In this document: positions 51,714 through 60,221 of the stretch, one piece after another
Numbering within the stretch: the first letter of the stretch is position 1
Layout of the letters: every line of letters starts with the position of its first letter
Assembly: GCF_007923355.1 (NCBI RefSeq)
Contig: NZ_VOGO01000008.1
Coordinates: 124,001 to 188,000, forward strand
Reading direction: 5' to 3'
DNA length: 64,000 bases
From: Falsiphaeobacter marinintestinus
GTDB taxonomy: Bacteria; Pseudomonadota; Alphaproteobacteria; Rhodobacterales; Rhodobacteraceae
Position numbers and translations under genes: made by a program
Notes under the pieces: generated by a model
What the model was told of the DNA's origin: nothing
The model's database searches: none
Seen by the model: the letters and a program-made list of their open reading frames with translations, nothing else

Positions 51714-52976
51714 ATGCAAAACCTCAAGAGAAGACTGTTTCTGAAAGCAACCGCAGCCTCGGTCACCGCCGCTATGATGGCGTCGTCGGTTATGGCAGCG
51801 GATCCCATTGTTCTGGGCGTGCCCACAGCGCAATCCGGCCCCGTCGGCGTGGCAGACCAGCAAGACTGGCTGAACGGCGTGACGCTGGCCGTCGAAGAAA
51901 TCAACGCCTCGGGCGGTGTGAATGGCCGGATGATCGAAACCAAGGTCGTCGATATCGACATTCTGACGCCGGAAGGCACCGTTGCCGCATTCCAGAACCT
52001 CAGCGAATCCGGCGTGCATGCCATCGCGTCGTCTTTCGTGCTGATCCCACAGCCCGCAATGGATGCCGCAGCCGCCACCGGCGTGCCCTATCTGCATGGC
52101 AACACCCAGACCGCGTCGCTTGATCTGTTCAAGACCGACCCGCAAAAGTACCGCAACACGTTCATGATCGACGTGGCCGAAACCTGGTACGGCTCGGGGT
52201 TCATCAAGTTCCTGTCACAGCTCAAGGCCAGCGGGCAGTGGGTGCCGAAGAACAACAAGGTTCATATCGTGCAGGAACAGATCGCTTATACGCAGGTGAT
52301 CAGCCAGGCCACGCAGGACGCCATTGCAGCCTCGGGCGGCGAATGGGAACTGGGCGGCATAACCGACATTCAATTCCCGGTTCAGGACTGGTCGCCGGTG
52401 ATGCGCGCGCTGAAACAAAGCGATGCAGGTGTGATCATGATTGATCACTGGGTCGCGGCTGAACTTGCCTCATTCACCCAGACCTTTGCCGTCGATCCGG
52501 TCGAAGGCGCGCTGGTCTATCTGCAATACGGGCCCAGCCAGCCCGAATTCCTCGATCTGGCAGGTGAAATGGCCAACGGGTTCATCTGGGGGTCGGTGAT
52601 CGGCACCTATAACGACGAAATGGGGGCTGCGTTTCGCGACACCTATCAGGCCCGCTTCCCGGGCACGATGGGTATGGTCTATACCGGTTCAGGCTATGAC
52701 ACGGCCAAGCTTCTGGCGCAGGTCTGGACAACAACCGATCCTGGTGATTTCGATGCGGTGGGCGATGCAATCCGAAACGTGAAATACCGCGGGGTTGCGG
52801 GCGCCTATACGTTCGACAATGACACGCAATCGGGCACCAGCTACCCGAACCAGACCGATGATCCCGAAGCCGGGCAGGCGCATCTGATCTTTCAGGTGCA
52901 GGACGGCGAACACCGGATCATTTCGCCCGCCCCCTTCGGCGAGGTCGATTTTGAACCCGCCTGGTGGATGCAATAG
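51714..52976 (+). CDS. Urt/Liv-type ABC transporter substrate-binding protein (Tat-exported)
   Basis: Type I periplasmic binding protein of 420 residues. ATG 51714 follows AGGAGG. The leader MQNLKRRLFLKATAASVTAAMM has a twin-arginine motif (RRLFLK), so Tat export of a folded protein is likely. The mature protein resembles the UrtA/FmdD amide-binding branch: PIVLGVPTAQSGPVGVADQQDWLNGVTLAVEEINASGGVNGR and ASSFVLIPQPAMDAAAATGVPYLHGN. It heads a five-gene transporter operon that ends in dimethylformamidase-like genes, so an amide or formamide ligand is inferred. Confidence 0.88.
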   Translation: MQNLKRRLFLKATAASVTAAMMASSVMAADPIVLGVPTAQSGPVGVADQQDWLNGVTLAVEEINASGGVNGRMIETKVVDIDILTPEGTVAAFQNLSESGVHAIASSFVLIPQPAMDAAAATGVPYLHGNTQTASLDLFKTDPQKYRNTFMIDVAETWYGSGFIKFLSQLKASGQWVPKNNKVHIVQEQIAYTQVISQATQDAIAASGGEWELGGITDIQFPVQDWSPVMRALKQSDAGVIMIDHWVAAELASFTQTFAVDPVEGALVYLQYGPSQPEFLDLAGEMANGFIWGSVIGTYNDEMGAAFRDTYQARFPGTMGMVYTGSGYDTAKLLAQVWTTTDPGDFDAVGDAIRNVKYRGVAGAYTFDNDTQSGTSYPNQTDDPEAGQAHLIFQVQDGEHRIISPAPFGEVDFEPAWWMQ

Positions 52977-52991
52977 GCGGCTGTTTGTCTG

Positions 52992-53729
52992 ATGACCACC
53001 TCAGACCCCAAAGGGATCTTCGGGTGCCGGGGGATAGACATATCCTTCGGCGGCCGTCCCGTTCTGAAAGACGTCGGCCTGCATGTCGCCAATCACGAGG
53101 TTCTGGGCCTTGTCGGACCCAACGGGGCGGGCAAGACCTCGCTTTTCGAAGTGCTGTGCGGGCGCTACACGGCCAGCGCCGGGCAGGTCTGGCTGGGGGA
53201 TGACGACATCACCGGGCTTGCCGTGCATACCCGCGCCCGCAAGGGGCTGGCGCGCACCTATCAAAGCCCGGTTGTGCCCTCGGCCATGCGCGTCGCCGAA
53301 GTGTTCCGTGCCGCGCGGTTTTCGCACAAGCCATACCTGACCCGGTTTGACGCAGAATGGGGCTGCCATCTGGCGCATTTTCACGTCAGCTGGGACACCA
53401 TCGCCGGGTCGCTGGACACGTTTGATCGGCGCAAACTGTTGCTGGCCTGCCTGCTGATGCGCAAACCCAAGGTGCTGCTGCTGGATGAACCGGCCTCGGG
53501 CCTGATCAATTCCGAGATTGATGAGCTTGATCTGATCATCCGCCGTCTGGTCGATGAATACGCCATCGGGGCCATTCTGATTGAACACCGGCTTGAGCTG
53601 CTGTCCGCCATCGCTGACCGCACCGTCGTGCTGGACCTTGGCGAAGTGATCGCCACCGGCACCCCGCGCGAGGTGTTTGATGACCCGCGCGTTCACGCCG
53701 CCTATTTCGAAGAGCCCGCGCATGCCTGA
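52992..53729 (+). CDS. ABC transporter ATP-binding protein (LivG-like)
   Basis: ATPase of 245 residues for the amide/branched-chain type transporter. Walker A GPNGAGKTS; Q-loop region ARTYQSPVVPSAMRVAEVFRAARF; a signature region that is unusual, with SLDTFDRRKLLLACLLMRKPKVLLLDEPASGL, i.e. the LSGGQ sequence is replaced by DTFDRR; and an H-loop (IEHRLELLSAIADR). The degenerate signature suggests one of the two ATP sites of the LivG-LivF heterodimer is non-canonical. Overlaps the next gene by 8 bases. Confidence 0.9.
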   Translation: MTTSDPKGIFGCRGIDISFGGRPVLKDVGLHVANHEVLGLVGPNGAGKTSLFEVLCGRYTASAGQVWLGDDDITGLAVHTRARKGLARTYQSPVVPSAMRVAEVFRAARFSHKPYLTRFDAEWGCHLAHFHVSWDTIAGSLDTFDRRKLLLACLLMRKPKVLLLDEPASGLINSEIDELDLIIRRLVDEYAIGAILIEHRLELLSAIADRTVVLDLGEVIATGTPREVFDDPRVHAAYFEEPAHA

Positions 53730-54420
53730 TGTTCTGGCAATCAGCGGTCTGACCGCAGGCTATGGCCCGCTGCGGGTCCTGCACGAGATCGACTTTCGCG
53801 TGGCCGAGGGCGAACGCGTCGGGCTGGTGGGCCTGAACGGGCACGGCAAAACCACGTTGTTTCGGGCCGTCGCGCATATGACCGGCTGGCAAAGCGGGTC
53901 TATCAAACTGAACGACACGGAAATCGGCGGCACACGGTCAACCGGTCCGGGGCGGCGCACCTCGGCCATTGTGCGCAAGGGCATGGCGATGACCCCGCAG
54001 GGCGATGCGATTTTCCCTGGCCTGACGGTGCGCCAGCATCTGGATTGCGGGGCCTATTCGAAACTGGCCTGGCGCGAACGCCGCCAGCGCCGCGATATGG
54101 TGATGGATATCTTTCCACCTCTGCGCAGCCTTCAGGACGCTTTGGTTGGCAAATTGTCGGGGGGTGAGCGGCGTATGGTTTCGGTCGGGCGCGCGTTGAT
54201 GGTGGACGCCTCGCTGTACCTGATCGACGAGCCCTCGCTGGGACTTGCGCCGAAAATCTCGGCCAGTGTCATCGAAGCGCTGTTTTCCTTGCCCACCGAT
54301 GGCCGGGCGATGGTGATTGCGGAACAGAACGTGGCCCTGCTCAGCGGGCGGGTCGACCGGATGATCGGGATGCATGCGGGCCGCATTCGGGGCGATGTCG
54401 GGCATGTGGGGTTGGAATAG
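53722..54420 (+). CDS. ABC transporter ATP-binding protein (LivF-like)
   Basis: Second ATPase, 232 residues, starting at ATG 53722 inside the previous gene's 3' end. Walker A GLNGHGKTT, the Q-loop in MAMTPQGDAIFPGLTVRQHLDCGAY, a signature LSGGERRMVSVGRALMV, Walker B LYLIDEPSLGLAPK and the late MVIAEQNVALLSGRVDR. The intact LSGGE contrasts with the degenerate signature of its LivG-like partner. Confidence 0.92.
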   Translation: MPDVLAISGLTAGYGPLRVLHEIDFRVAEGERVGLVGLNGHGKTTLFRAVAHMTGWQSGSIKLNDTEIGGTRSTGPGRRTSAIVRKGMAMTPQGDAIFPGLTVRQHLDCGAYSKLAWRERRQRRDMVMDIFPPLRSLQDALVGKLSGGERRMVSVGRALMVDASLYLIDEPSLGLAPKISASVIEALFSLPTDGRAMVIAEQNVALLSGRVDRMIGMHAGRIRGDVGHVGLE

Positions 54421-54426
54421 GCAACG

Positions 54427-55356
54427 ATGGATATTCTTGGCACTCTCATACACGGGCTGAACCTTGCCGCGATCTATGGGTTGATGGCGATTGGCATTTC
54501 GATCCTGTGGTCGTCGATCGGCATGATCAACATGGCCCACGGCGCCACGTTTGCGGTGTCCGGCTATGCCGCGTGGCTGGCCTCCAGCGCGATGAAACCG
54601 GTCATTGCGGCGGCGTTCGGCAAGACGTTGATGGCCAAGTTTGCAATGGCCGGAGTGACGGTCGGTGCCGGTGTGACAGCCGGGGCGATGTTCGGCGCGA
54701 TCATCTATTTGCTGGCCTTCCTGCCGATCCATGACAAACCCAACTACCCGGTGCGGTCACTGATCGTGACACTGGCGATCAATCTGGCCACGGTGCAACT
54801 GTTGCTGTGGTATTTCGGCCCGCGCAGTCGCGGGCTGCCCAAACTGTTCGGGTTCGGCAAGTTCGAAGTGCTCGGCATCCCGATCCGCTATGATCAGGCA
54901 GGCGCAATCATCTCGACCGCCGTGATCCTTGGCCTTGTTCTTCTGTGGCTGAAAGTATCCCGCAAAGGGCTTGAGATCCGGGCGATGATGCAAAACCCCG
55001 AAGGCGCGGTTTTGTCCGGTATTTCGGTGCGCTGGACCGCCCTGCCGGTCACGATGCTGACCGGAGCTTTGGCCGGGCTGGCGGCCATTCTGCTTAGCCA
55101 GACCATCTTTGTCAGCCCGACATCGGGTGCGCTGCCGTTGATCAAGGGGCTGACCATCGCGTTGCTTGGCGGGCTGGGATCGGTGCCCGGTGCCGTGGCT
55201 GGCGCCGTGATCATCGGGTTTCTTGAGGCGACGGTGGGCGCGCTGCCCTTCCTTGGGCAACGGTATGTGCTGTTTGCCCAGTTCCTGTTCATCATCACGG
55301 TCCTGATCATCCGCCCGCGCGGGCTTGGCGGATTGTTGGACGAGACTCGGGAATAA
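54427..55356 (+). CDS. ABC transporter permease (LivH-like)
   Basis: Permease of 309 residues. GLNLAAIYGLMAIGISILWSSIGMINMAHGATFAVSGYAAWL is the LivH/UrtB N-terminus, and the loop LKVSRKGLEIRAMMQNPEGAVLSGISVRW is the ATPase contact site. GLTIALLGGLGSVPGAVAGAVIIGFLEA closes the core. It starts 6 bases after the livF-like stop. Confidence 0.92.
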   Translation: MDILGTLIHGLNLAAIYGLMAIGISILWSSIGMINMAHGATFAVSGYAAWLASSAMKPVIAAAFGKTLMAKFAMAGVTVGAGVTAGAMFGAIIYLLAFLPIHDKPNYPVRSLIVTLAINLATVQLLLWYFGPRSRGLPKLFGFGKFEVLGIPIRYDQAGAIISTAVILGLVLLWLKVSRKGLEIRAMMQNPEGAVLSGISVRWTALPVTMLTGALAGLAAILLSQTIFVSPTSGALPLIKGLTIALLGGLGSVPGAVAGAVIIGFLEATVGALPFLGQRYVLFAQFLFIITVLIIRPRGLGGLLDETRE

Positions 55357-55359
55357 AGC

Positions 55360-56889
55360 ATGGCCGACGACAGCAGATATTATCAGGTCGGCCAGCGCCC
55401 GCGCGAGGTGGTCCTGCATCCCGCCGGGGATGAACCTTTGCGCCGCCATCGCGTGCCATTTACCCGCCGCCACCTGGTGAAATGGCGCTCGCGCGCCAAC
55501 CCGAAATCCTTGCGCCACGAACGCCGCCTGTCCGACAAACGCCCGCTGTGGTGGGTACTTGGGCTTGGCGCTTTGCTGATCGCCACGCCGTTTCTGTCGA
55601 ATTCGATGATCACCATTGCCGCGATCTTTTGCATGTTCGCCGCCATCAACGTGCTGTGGACGCTGGTGATCGGCACAGCGGGGATCTTTTCGCTGGCCAC
55701 CTTGGCCATCGTCGGAATCGGCGGATATGCGGCGGCGGGCCTGAACGTCTGGATTGCTTTGCCGTGGCCGCTGATGTTTGTGGTCGGCGGGCTGGCCGGG
55801 CTGATCGTCGGGGGCTTTCTGGCGCTGCCTTCGACCCGGCTGGACGGGTTGTACTATGCGCTGTTGACGATGGGCTTTGCCGAGATTTGCCGCGTCTTCG
55901 TGGTGCAGCTTAAGGTGCTGGGACCGACAAACGGATCCATCAACTCGGTCGGCAGCTTCATTCCGCGCGATTGGTTCCTGCAACGCCCCGGCCTGCTCAT
56001 GGGGTTTGGGGGGGCTTTCATCCTGCTGCTGTTGTCGCTGCTGGTCTTTCGCATTGTCAATTCCGAACGGCTGGGTATGCGGCTCCAGACCGCTCGCGAA
56101 GAGGTCGGCGGCGAGGCGTTCGCCGAAGCTGTCGGCATCGATTACCGGCAGGCGCGGCTGTATGTCTTCCTGATCACCTCGGGCTGTCTGGGTGTCATCG
56201 GCGCGTTCTATGCGATGTTCTACATGTCGATTTCGCCATCGATTTTTTCGCTCGATCAACTGTTGCTGTTGTTTGCGATGATCGTGATTGGCGGTCTGGG
56301 CCGATCCGAAGGGGCGGTGATCGGCACCGCAATCGTCGTGCTGATCGACAAGGGTATGCTTGAACTTGGGCCGCTGCGCATCCTGCTGATCGCCGCGATC
56401 ATGCTGGGGGTCACGCTGTGGACCGACAATGGCATTGCAGGCATCCGCGACCAGTTCCGCACCTATCGCAATCGCAAGAAATCCGAGGCGCGCGCGCGTC
56501 GTACCGAAAAAGGGGGTGAAGTCATGCCGGAAGAGGCCATCGAATTTACCGACAAGCAAGAGGTCTATTACCGGCGCTTTCAGAAACGTCTGCGCGACCA
56601 TCTGAAAACGCTGATCACGGACGATTTGATCGAACAGCATCGCAAGGCTCCGTTGGGCAAACACTCGGATGCGCTGAACCGGGTCCTGAATTACTTCCGC
56701 CGGGGCGAAATGGCCGACAAATACGCGATCATGCGCCAGCCCGACGGCTTTCACAAATACAAGGTCGTGGCGTTTTCCGGCGAACGTGGCGCGCCGCCCC
56801 GTCTGGTCGATGACAAGACTTATGAAGACATCAACGACGCCTATCACGCCGTGTTTCTGCTGCGCGTGAACGATTTGCTGGAAAGCTGA
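55360..56889 (+). CDS. LivM-like permease, in this sequence fused in frame to a DMFase small subunit
   Basis: The frame encodes 509 residues. Residues 1-388 are a LivM/UrtC-like permease with a long charged N-terminal tail (about 60 residues), FAAINVLWTLVIGTAGIFSLATLA, the RLQTAREEVGGEAFAEAVGIDYRQARLYVF loop and IVIGGLGRSEGAVIGTAIV. After RNRKKSEARARRTEKGGEV it continues without a stop into about 121 residues resembling the small subunit of N,N-dimethylformamidase. An A5G5 run (56507-56516) precedes an out-of-frame TGA (56517-56519); a one-base insertion would end the permease there. Either a true fusion or an indel. It begins 3 bases after the livH-like stop. Confidence 0.85.
   Translation: MADDSRYYQVGQRPREVVLHPAGDEPLRRHRVPFTRRHLVKWRSRANPKSLRHERRLSDKRPLWWVLGLGALLIATPFLSNSMITIAAIFCMFAAINVLWTLVIGTAGIFSLATLAIVGIGGYAAAGLNVWIALPWPLMFVVGGLAGLIVGGFLALPSTRLDGLYYALLTMGFAEICRVFVVQLKVLGPTNGSINSVGSFIPRDWFLQRPGLLMGFGGAFILLLLSLLVFRIVNSERLGMRLQTAREEVGGEAFAEAVGIDYRQARLYVFLITSGCLGVIGAFYAMFYMSISPSIFSLDQLLLLFAMIVIGGLGRSEGAVIGTAIVVLIDKGMLELGPLRILLIAAIMLGVTLWTDNGIAGIRDQFRTYRNRKKSEARARRTEKGGEVMPEEAIEFTDKQEVYYRRFQKRLRDHLKTLITDDLIEQHRKAPLGKHSDALNRVLNYFRRGEMADKYAIMRQPDGFHKYKVVAFSGERGAPPRLVDDKTYEDINDAYHAVFLLRVNDLLES
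56524..56889 (+). CDS. N,N-dimethylformamidase small-subunit-like protein (internal start within the permease frame)
   Basis: Alternative product of 121 residues starting at ATG 56524. GGGGGTGA lies 5 bases ahead and makes a strong ribosome site. Features resembling the DMFase alpha subunit, which is about 130 residues: YYRRFQKRLRDHLKTLI helix, HRKAPLGKHSDALNRVLNYFRRGEMADKYAIM, and a C-terminal DINDAYHAVFLLRVNDLLES. The large subunit starts 1 base after its stop, as expected for the known small-then-large gene order. The protein would be cytoplasmic if made separately, and tethered to the inner membrane if translated as the fusion. Confidence 0.75.
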   Translation: MPEEAIEFTDKQEVYYRRFQKRLRDHLKTLITDDLIEQHRKAPLGKHSDALNRVLNYFRRGEMADKYAIMRQPDGFHKYKVVAFSGERGAPPRLVDDKTYEDINDAYHAVFLLRVNDLLES

Positions 56890-56890
56890 T

Positions 56891-59200
56891 ATGACCAACA
56901 CCCGCATCTTCGGCTATGCCGATCCACTGAACCCGAAGGCCGGTCAAAGCGTCGATTTCATGATTTCGGTCGAGGGGCGCTCCGAAGTCGACGCCAAGCT
57001 TGTGCGCCTGTTGCACGGCGATGAAAACCCTGACGGCCCCGGGTTCATCGAAGAAACGGTTGCCATCGATCTGCCCACACAACTGGCGGTGAAACGCCAG
57101 TACACGCAAGTCGGCTCTTTTGCCCGCTGCGATGATCCCGATGCACGTCTGGACGGGTTGCGCAGCTTTACGCTGTTTGCGCATGTCTATCCGACCCTGC
57201 CCAAATCCGAACGTCAGATGATCATGGGGCGCTGGGCCATCGACGGGAACATGGGATATGGTCTTGGCATCGACCCCGAAGGGCACGTGTCGCTGTGGCT
57301 CGGTGACGGAGACACTGTCGATCAGATCACCACCGAGATTTCGCTGATGCCGCACGCGTGGTATTTCATTGCCGCCAGCTTTGACGCAAACACCAAACAG
57401 GCAACCCTTCACGTCATCAACCGTGTGACCGCGTGGAATTCGCGCATTTCCACCGTTGTTCCGTTCGAAGATGACAGCTGGATCGAAGAAACCATGCGGG
57501 TTGCGCCCTCGGCCACCGGTGACACCGCCGATTTCAAACTGGCTGCCGCGACCGCGTGGAACCCACAGCGGGGCAAGTTCGCCGCCTTTCTGTTCAACGG
57601 CAAACTGGATCGATCCGGCATCTATGACCGCGTTTTGACCCGCGATCAGGTGACCGCGCTGTCGACCGGCGAAGCCCCGCCGCAAACCGGGCTGCTGGCC
57701 TATTGGGACCCGACCGACGGGATCAGCAAGACCGGTATCGGCGACACCATCACCGACACGGGCCCGCACGGGCTGCATATGCAGGGCATCAACCGCCCGG
57801 TGCGCCTGATGACGGGCCATAACTGGCGCGGCGCTGACAGTTTTCACATGGCCCCCGAAACCTATGGCGGCGTGCATTTCCACGATGATGCGCTGACCGA
57901 CAGCAATTGGGAGGTCACGCACACGCTGGCCTTGCCCGCCGATCTGAAAAGCGGTGTCTATGCCTTGCACCTGCGGGCGGGCGAGGCCGAAGACCATATC
58001 CCATTCATCCTGCGCCCTGACACGCCGCGCGCCAAAATCGGCGTTCTGCTGCCCACCTTCACCTATCTCGCCTATGGCAACGAACATCTGAGTTACGAAG
58101 CCCCGATTGCCCAGGCCATCGTCGCCCATACGCCCGTCATCACCGCCGAGGATCTTGAGTTCAAGAAGCTCGAAGAATTCGGGTTGTCGACCTATGACCA
58201 CCACACTGACGGCGCGGGCTGTTGCTTCAGCTCGTGGCGGCGGCCCATCGTATCGCTCAGGCCCAAGTACCGCATGCCAGCGATGAATTTTCCCTGGGCG
58301 CTGCCGGCCGATCTGTCCCTGCTCTGGTGGCTGGAACATGCCGGCTATGACTATGACGTGCTGACCGACCACGACCTGCACGCCGAAGGCGTTGACGCCC
58401 TGAAACCCTATAAGGTGATCCTGAACGGCACCCATCCGGAGTATTATTCCGAAGAGATGATGGACGGCACCGAAGATTACCTGCGCACCGGCGGCCGGGT
58501 GATGTATTTGGGCGGCAACGGGTATTACTGGGTCACGGGCCTGCGCGCCGGTGAACCGCATTGCATCGAAGTGCGCAAGCTCGACACGGGCAGCCGCGCC
58601 TGGCAGGCCGAACCCGGCGAAGGGCATCTGGCCTGCACTGGCGAACGCTCGGGCCTGTGGCGATCCCGCGGGCGGGCGCCGCAAAAGATCGTCGGACTTG
58701 GCTTCACCACCGAAGGCATGGACGCCAGTGAGCATTTCGAACGGATGCCGGATTCGTTCCACAAACGGGTCTCATGGATCCTGAAAGGTATCGGCGACGA
58801 AGAAACGATTGGCGATTTCGGACTGGCCGCAGGCGGGGCAGCGGGGGTCGAACTTGATCGCTATGACCTGATGCTGGGCACACCACCGCATTCGATGCTG
58901 CTGGCCTCAAGCTGGGGGCATTCGGACAACTATCCGCTGGTGTCGGAAGAGGTCACATATGCTTTTCCGGGGCGCGGCGGCACGCAGGACGCGCAAGTGC
59001 GCGGCGATATGATCTATTTCACAACCCCCTCGAATGGCGCGGTTTTTGCCGCCGGGTCCATCGCGTGGAGCCAGGCCTTGCCGTGCCATGGCGGCGAAAA
59101 CAACGTCGCTACGATCATGCGCAACGTGCTTGATGCCTTCACCAAAGATGGAAAATTACCGGGGTCGCAGTATACTGGCGATGAAAAGCTGTGGCGTTAG
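56891..59200 (+). CDS. N,N-dimethylformamidase large-subunit-like amidohydrolase
   Basis: Protein of 769 residues, matching the about 760 residues of DMFase large subunits. Order: N-terminal beta part (1-80), a LamG/concanavalin-like domain (about 90-255) and a C-terminal GATase-like catalytic domain. Paracoccus DMFase is known to hold iron with two Tyr and one Glu. Here TYLAYGNEH (Y395), STYDHHTDG (Y435) and THPEYYS (H515, E517) sit in the matching order and spacing. DMFase splits N,N-dimethylformamide to dimethylamine and formate. Substrates for this homologue may be other N-substituted formamides. It follows the small-subunit segment directly and is probably translationally coupled. Confidence 0.87.
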   Translation: MTNTRIFGYADPLNPKAGQSVDFMISVEGRSEVDAKLVRLLHGDENPDGPGFIEETVAIDLPTQLAVKRQYTQVGSFARCDDPDARLDGLRSFTLFAHVYPTLPKSERQMIMGRWAIDGNMGYGLGIDPEGHVSLWLGDGDTVDQITTEISLMPHAWYFIAASFDANTKQATLHVINRVTAWNSRISTVVPFEDDSWIEETMRVAPSATGDTADFKLAAATAWNPQRGKFAAFLFNGKLDRSGIYDRVLTRDQVTALSTGEAPPQTGLLAYWDPTDGISKTGIGDTITDTGPHGLHMQGINRPVRLMTGHNWRGADSFHMAPETYGGVHFHDDALTDSNWEVTHTLALPADLKSGVYALHLRAGEAEDHIPFILRPDTPRAKIGVLLPTFTYLAYGNEHLSYEAPIAQAIVAHTPVITAEDLEFKKLEEFGLSTYDHHTDGAGCCFSSWRRPIVSLRPKYRMPAMNFPWALPADLSLLWWLEHAGYDYDVLTDHDLHAEGVDALKPYKVILNGTHPEYYSEEMMDGTEDYLRTGGRVMYLGGNGYYWVTGLRAGEPHCIEVRKLDTGSRAWQAEPGEGHLACTGERSGLWRSRGRAPQKIVGLGFTTEGMDASEHFERMPDSFHKRVSWILKGIGDEETIGDFGLAAGGAAGVELDRYDLMLGTPPHSMLLASSWGHSDNYPLVSEEVTYAFPGRGGTQDAQVRGDMIYFTTPSNGAVFAAGSIAWSQALPCHGGENNVATIMRNVLDAFTKDGKLPGSQYTGDEKLWR

Positions 59201-59225
59201 ACATGCATTTGGGGGAGGGGGACGC

Positions 59226-60206
59226 TTGGGAAACAGCCTGAACAAGTTTTCTAGCTTCGTCTCTGAAATGCACGATCGGGTCCGGTCGGATGATGCCGAA
59301 GGGCTGGCCCGATGGGCCGTCGGAGAGCTGTCCGAGACGCTTGGTTTCGATGCCGCTTGGTATGGCTGGGCCCAGATCAATTCCCAAGGGGTCGAAATTC
59401 ACGCCAACGCCGCGCTAAACCTGCCGGACACCTATTTCGACACCTGGCAAACCATGTCCGATCAGGATTTGCTGGCCGCCCAGATCCTCGAAAACCCGGA
59501 TGCGCCTGCCGCGTATTCGCGCACCGGTGCCATGCAAAGTGACGGTATGGTTTTTCTGGCCGACACCTTCGGCTTTAGCGAAATCGCCACGGCCATGCAT
59601 ACCCGCCCGGGGCGCGTCGCGTCGTTCTATCTGTCCAGTTACCGGGCCGGGCACCCGGCGCGGGCGTTCAGCACGGACGAGCAGGATTTCCTGCAATGTG
59701 CCGTCGATCAGCTGTCTTCAGCGATGAAGCTGTCGGCCAGCGAACCGGGTCGGGCCGATGCGCCGGGGTCGGTGTCGATCTTTGTCAACGAATGCGGCAT
59801 CGGCATTCTGGGTCTGAACAACCTGCGCGAACAGCTTGGCGCGTTCTGGCCCGGCTGGGAGGGCGATGAACTGCCTGCAAAACTGCGCAGCCTGATCGCA
59901 GAACCGGGCGAACACATCCTGACGGACCGGGCATTGGTGGTGCGCTGTGAAAACGCGCCGGGTCTGCAAGGGATGGGGCTGCGCAAGCTCACGCTGCGGC
60001 ATCTGACGGCGTTTGACCTTCTGACCCACCGCGAACGCGAAGTTGCCCGCACCCTCGCCGCTGGCAAAAGCCACAAAGAGGCCGCCCGTATTCTGGGCGT
60101 TGCCCCGGCGACGATCCGCAATCAGACGCAGGCGATCTATTCCAAGCTGGGCGTCGACAATCGCGCCAGCATGGCCGCCAAAATTCTGGAAACGCAGGCC
60201 AGCTAA
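59226..60206 (+). CDS. LuxR-type HTH transcriptional regulator
   Basis: Regulator of 326 residues, started at TTG 59226 because GGGGGAGGGG lies 6 bases ahead; upstream ATGs in frame fall inside the amidohydrolase gene. The N-terminal 230 residues form a GAF/PAS-like sensory region without clear family match. C-terminal HTH_LuxR: LTHREREVARTLAAGKSHKEAARILGVAPATIRNQTQAIYSKLGVDNRASMAAKIL. No receiver domain, so it probably senses a small molecule. It lies 25 bases after the DMFase-like gene and likely controls the amide uptake and hydrolysis operon. Confidence 0.85.
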   Translation: MGNSLNKFSSFVSEMHDRVRSDDAEGLARWAVGELSETLGFDAAWYGWAQINSQGVEIHANAALNLPDTYFDTWQTMSDQDLLAAQILENPDAPAAYSRTGAMQSDGMVFLADTFGFSEIATAMHTRPGRVASFYLSSYRAGHPARAFSTDEQDFLQCAVDQLSSAMKLSASEPGRADAPGSVSIFVNECGIGILGLNNLREQLGAFWPGWEGDELPAKLRSLIAEPGEHILTDRALVVRCENAPGLQGMGLRKLTLRHLTAFDLLTHREREVARTLAAGKSHKEAARILGVAPATIRNQTQAIYSKLGVDNRASMAAKILETQAS

Positions 60207-60221
60207 TCGCCGGAAAAGCGT

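Noticed and set aside
54757-56907. A 716-codon minus-strand open frame opposite the two permeases
   Set aside because: Gln/Arg/His-rich nonsense translation without motifs; the plus strand encodes recognisable LivH, LivM and DMFase parts.
56831-58762. A 643-codon minus-strand frame opposite the DMFase large subunit
   Set aside because: No domain signature and no ribosome site; complementary to a confirmed family on the plus strand.
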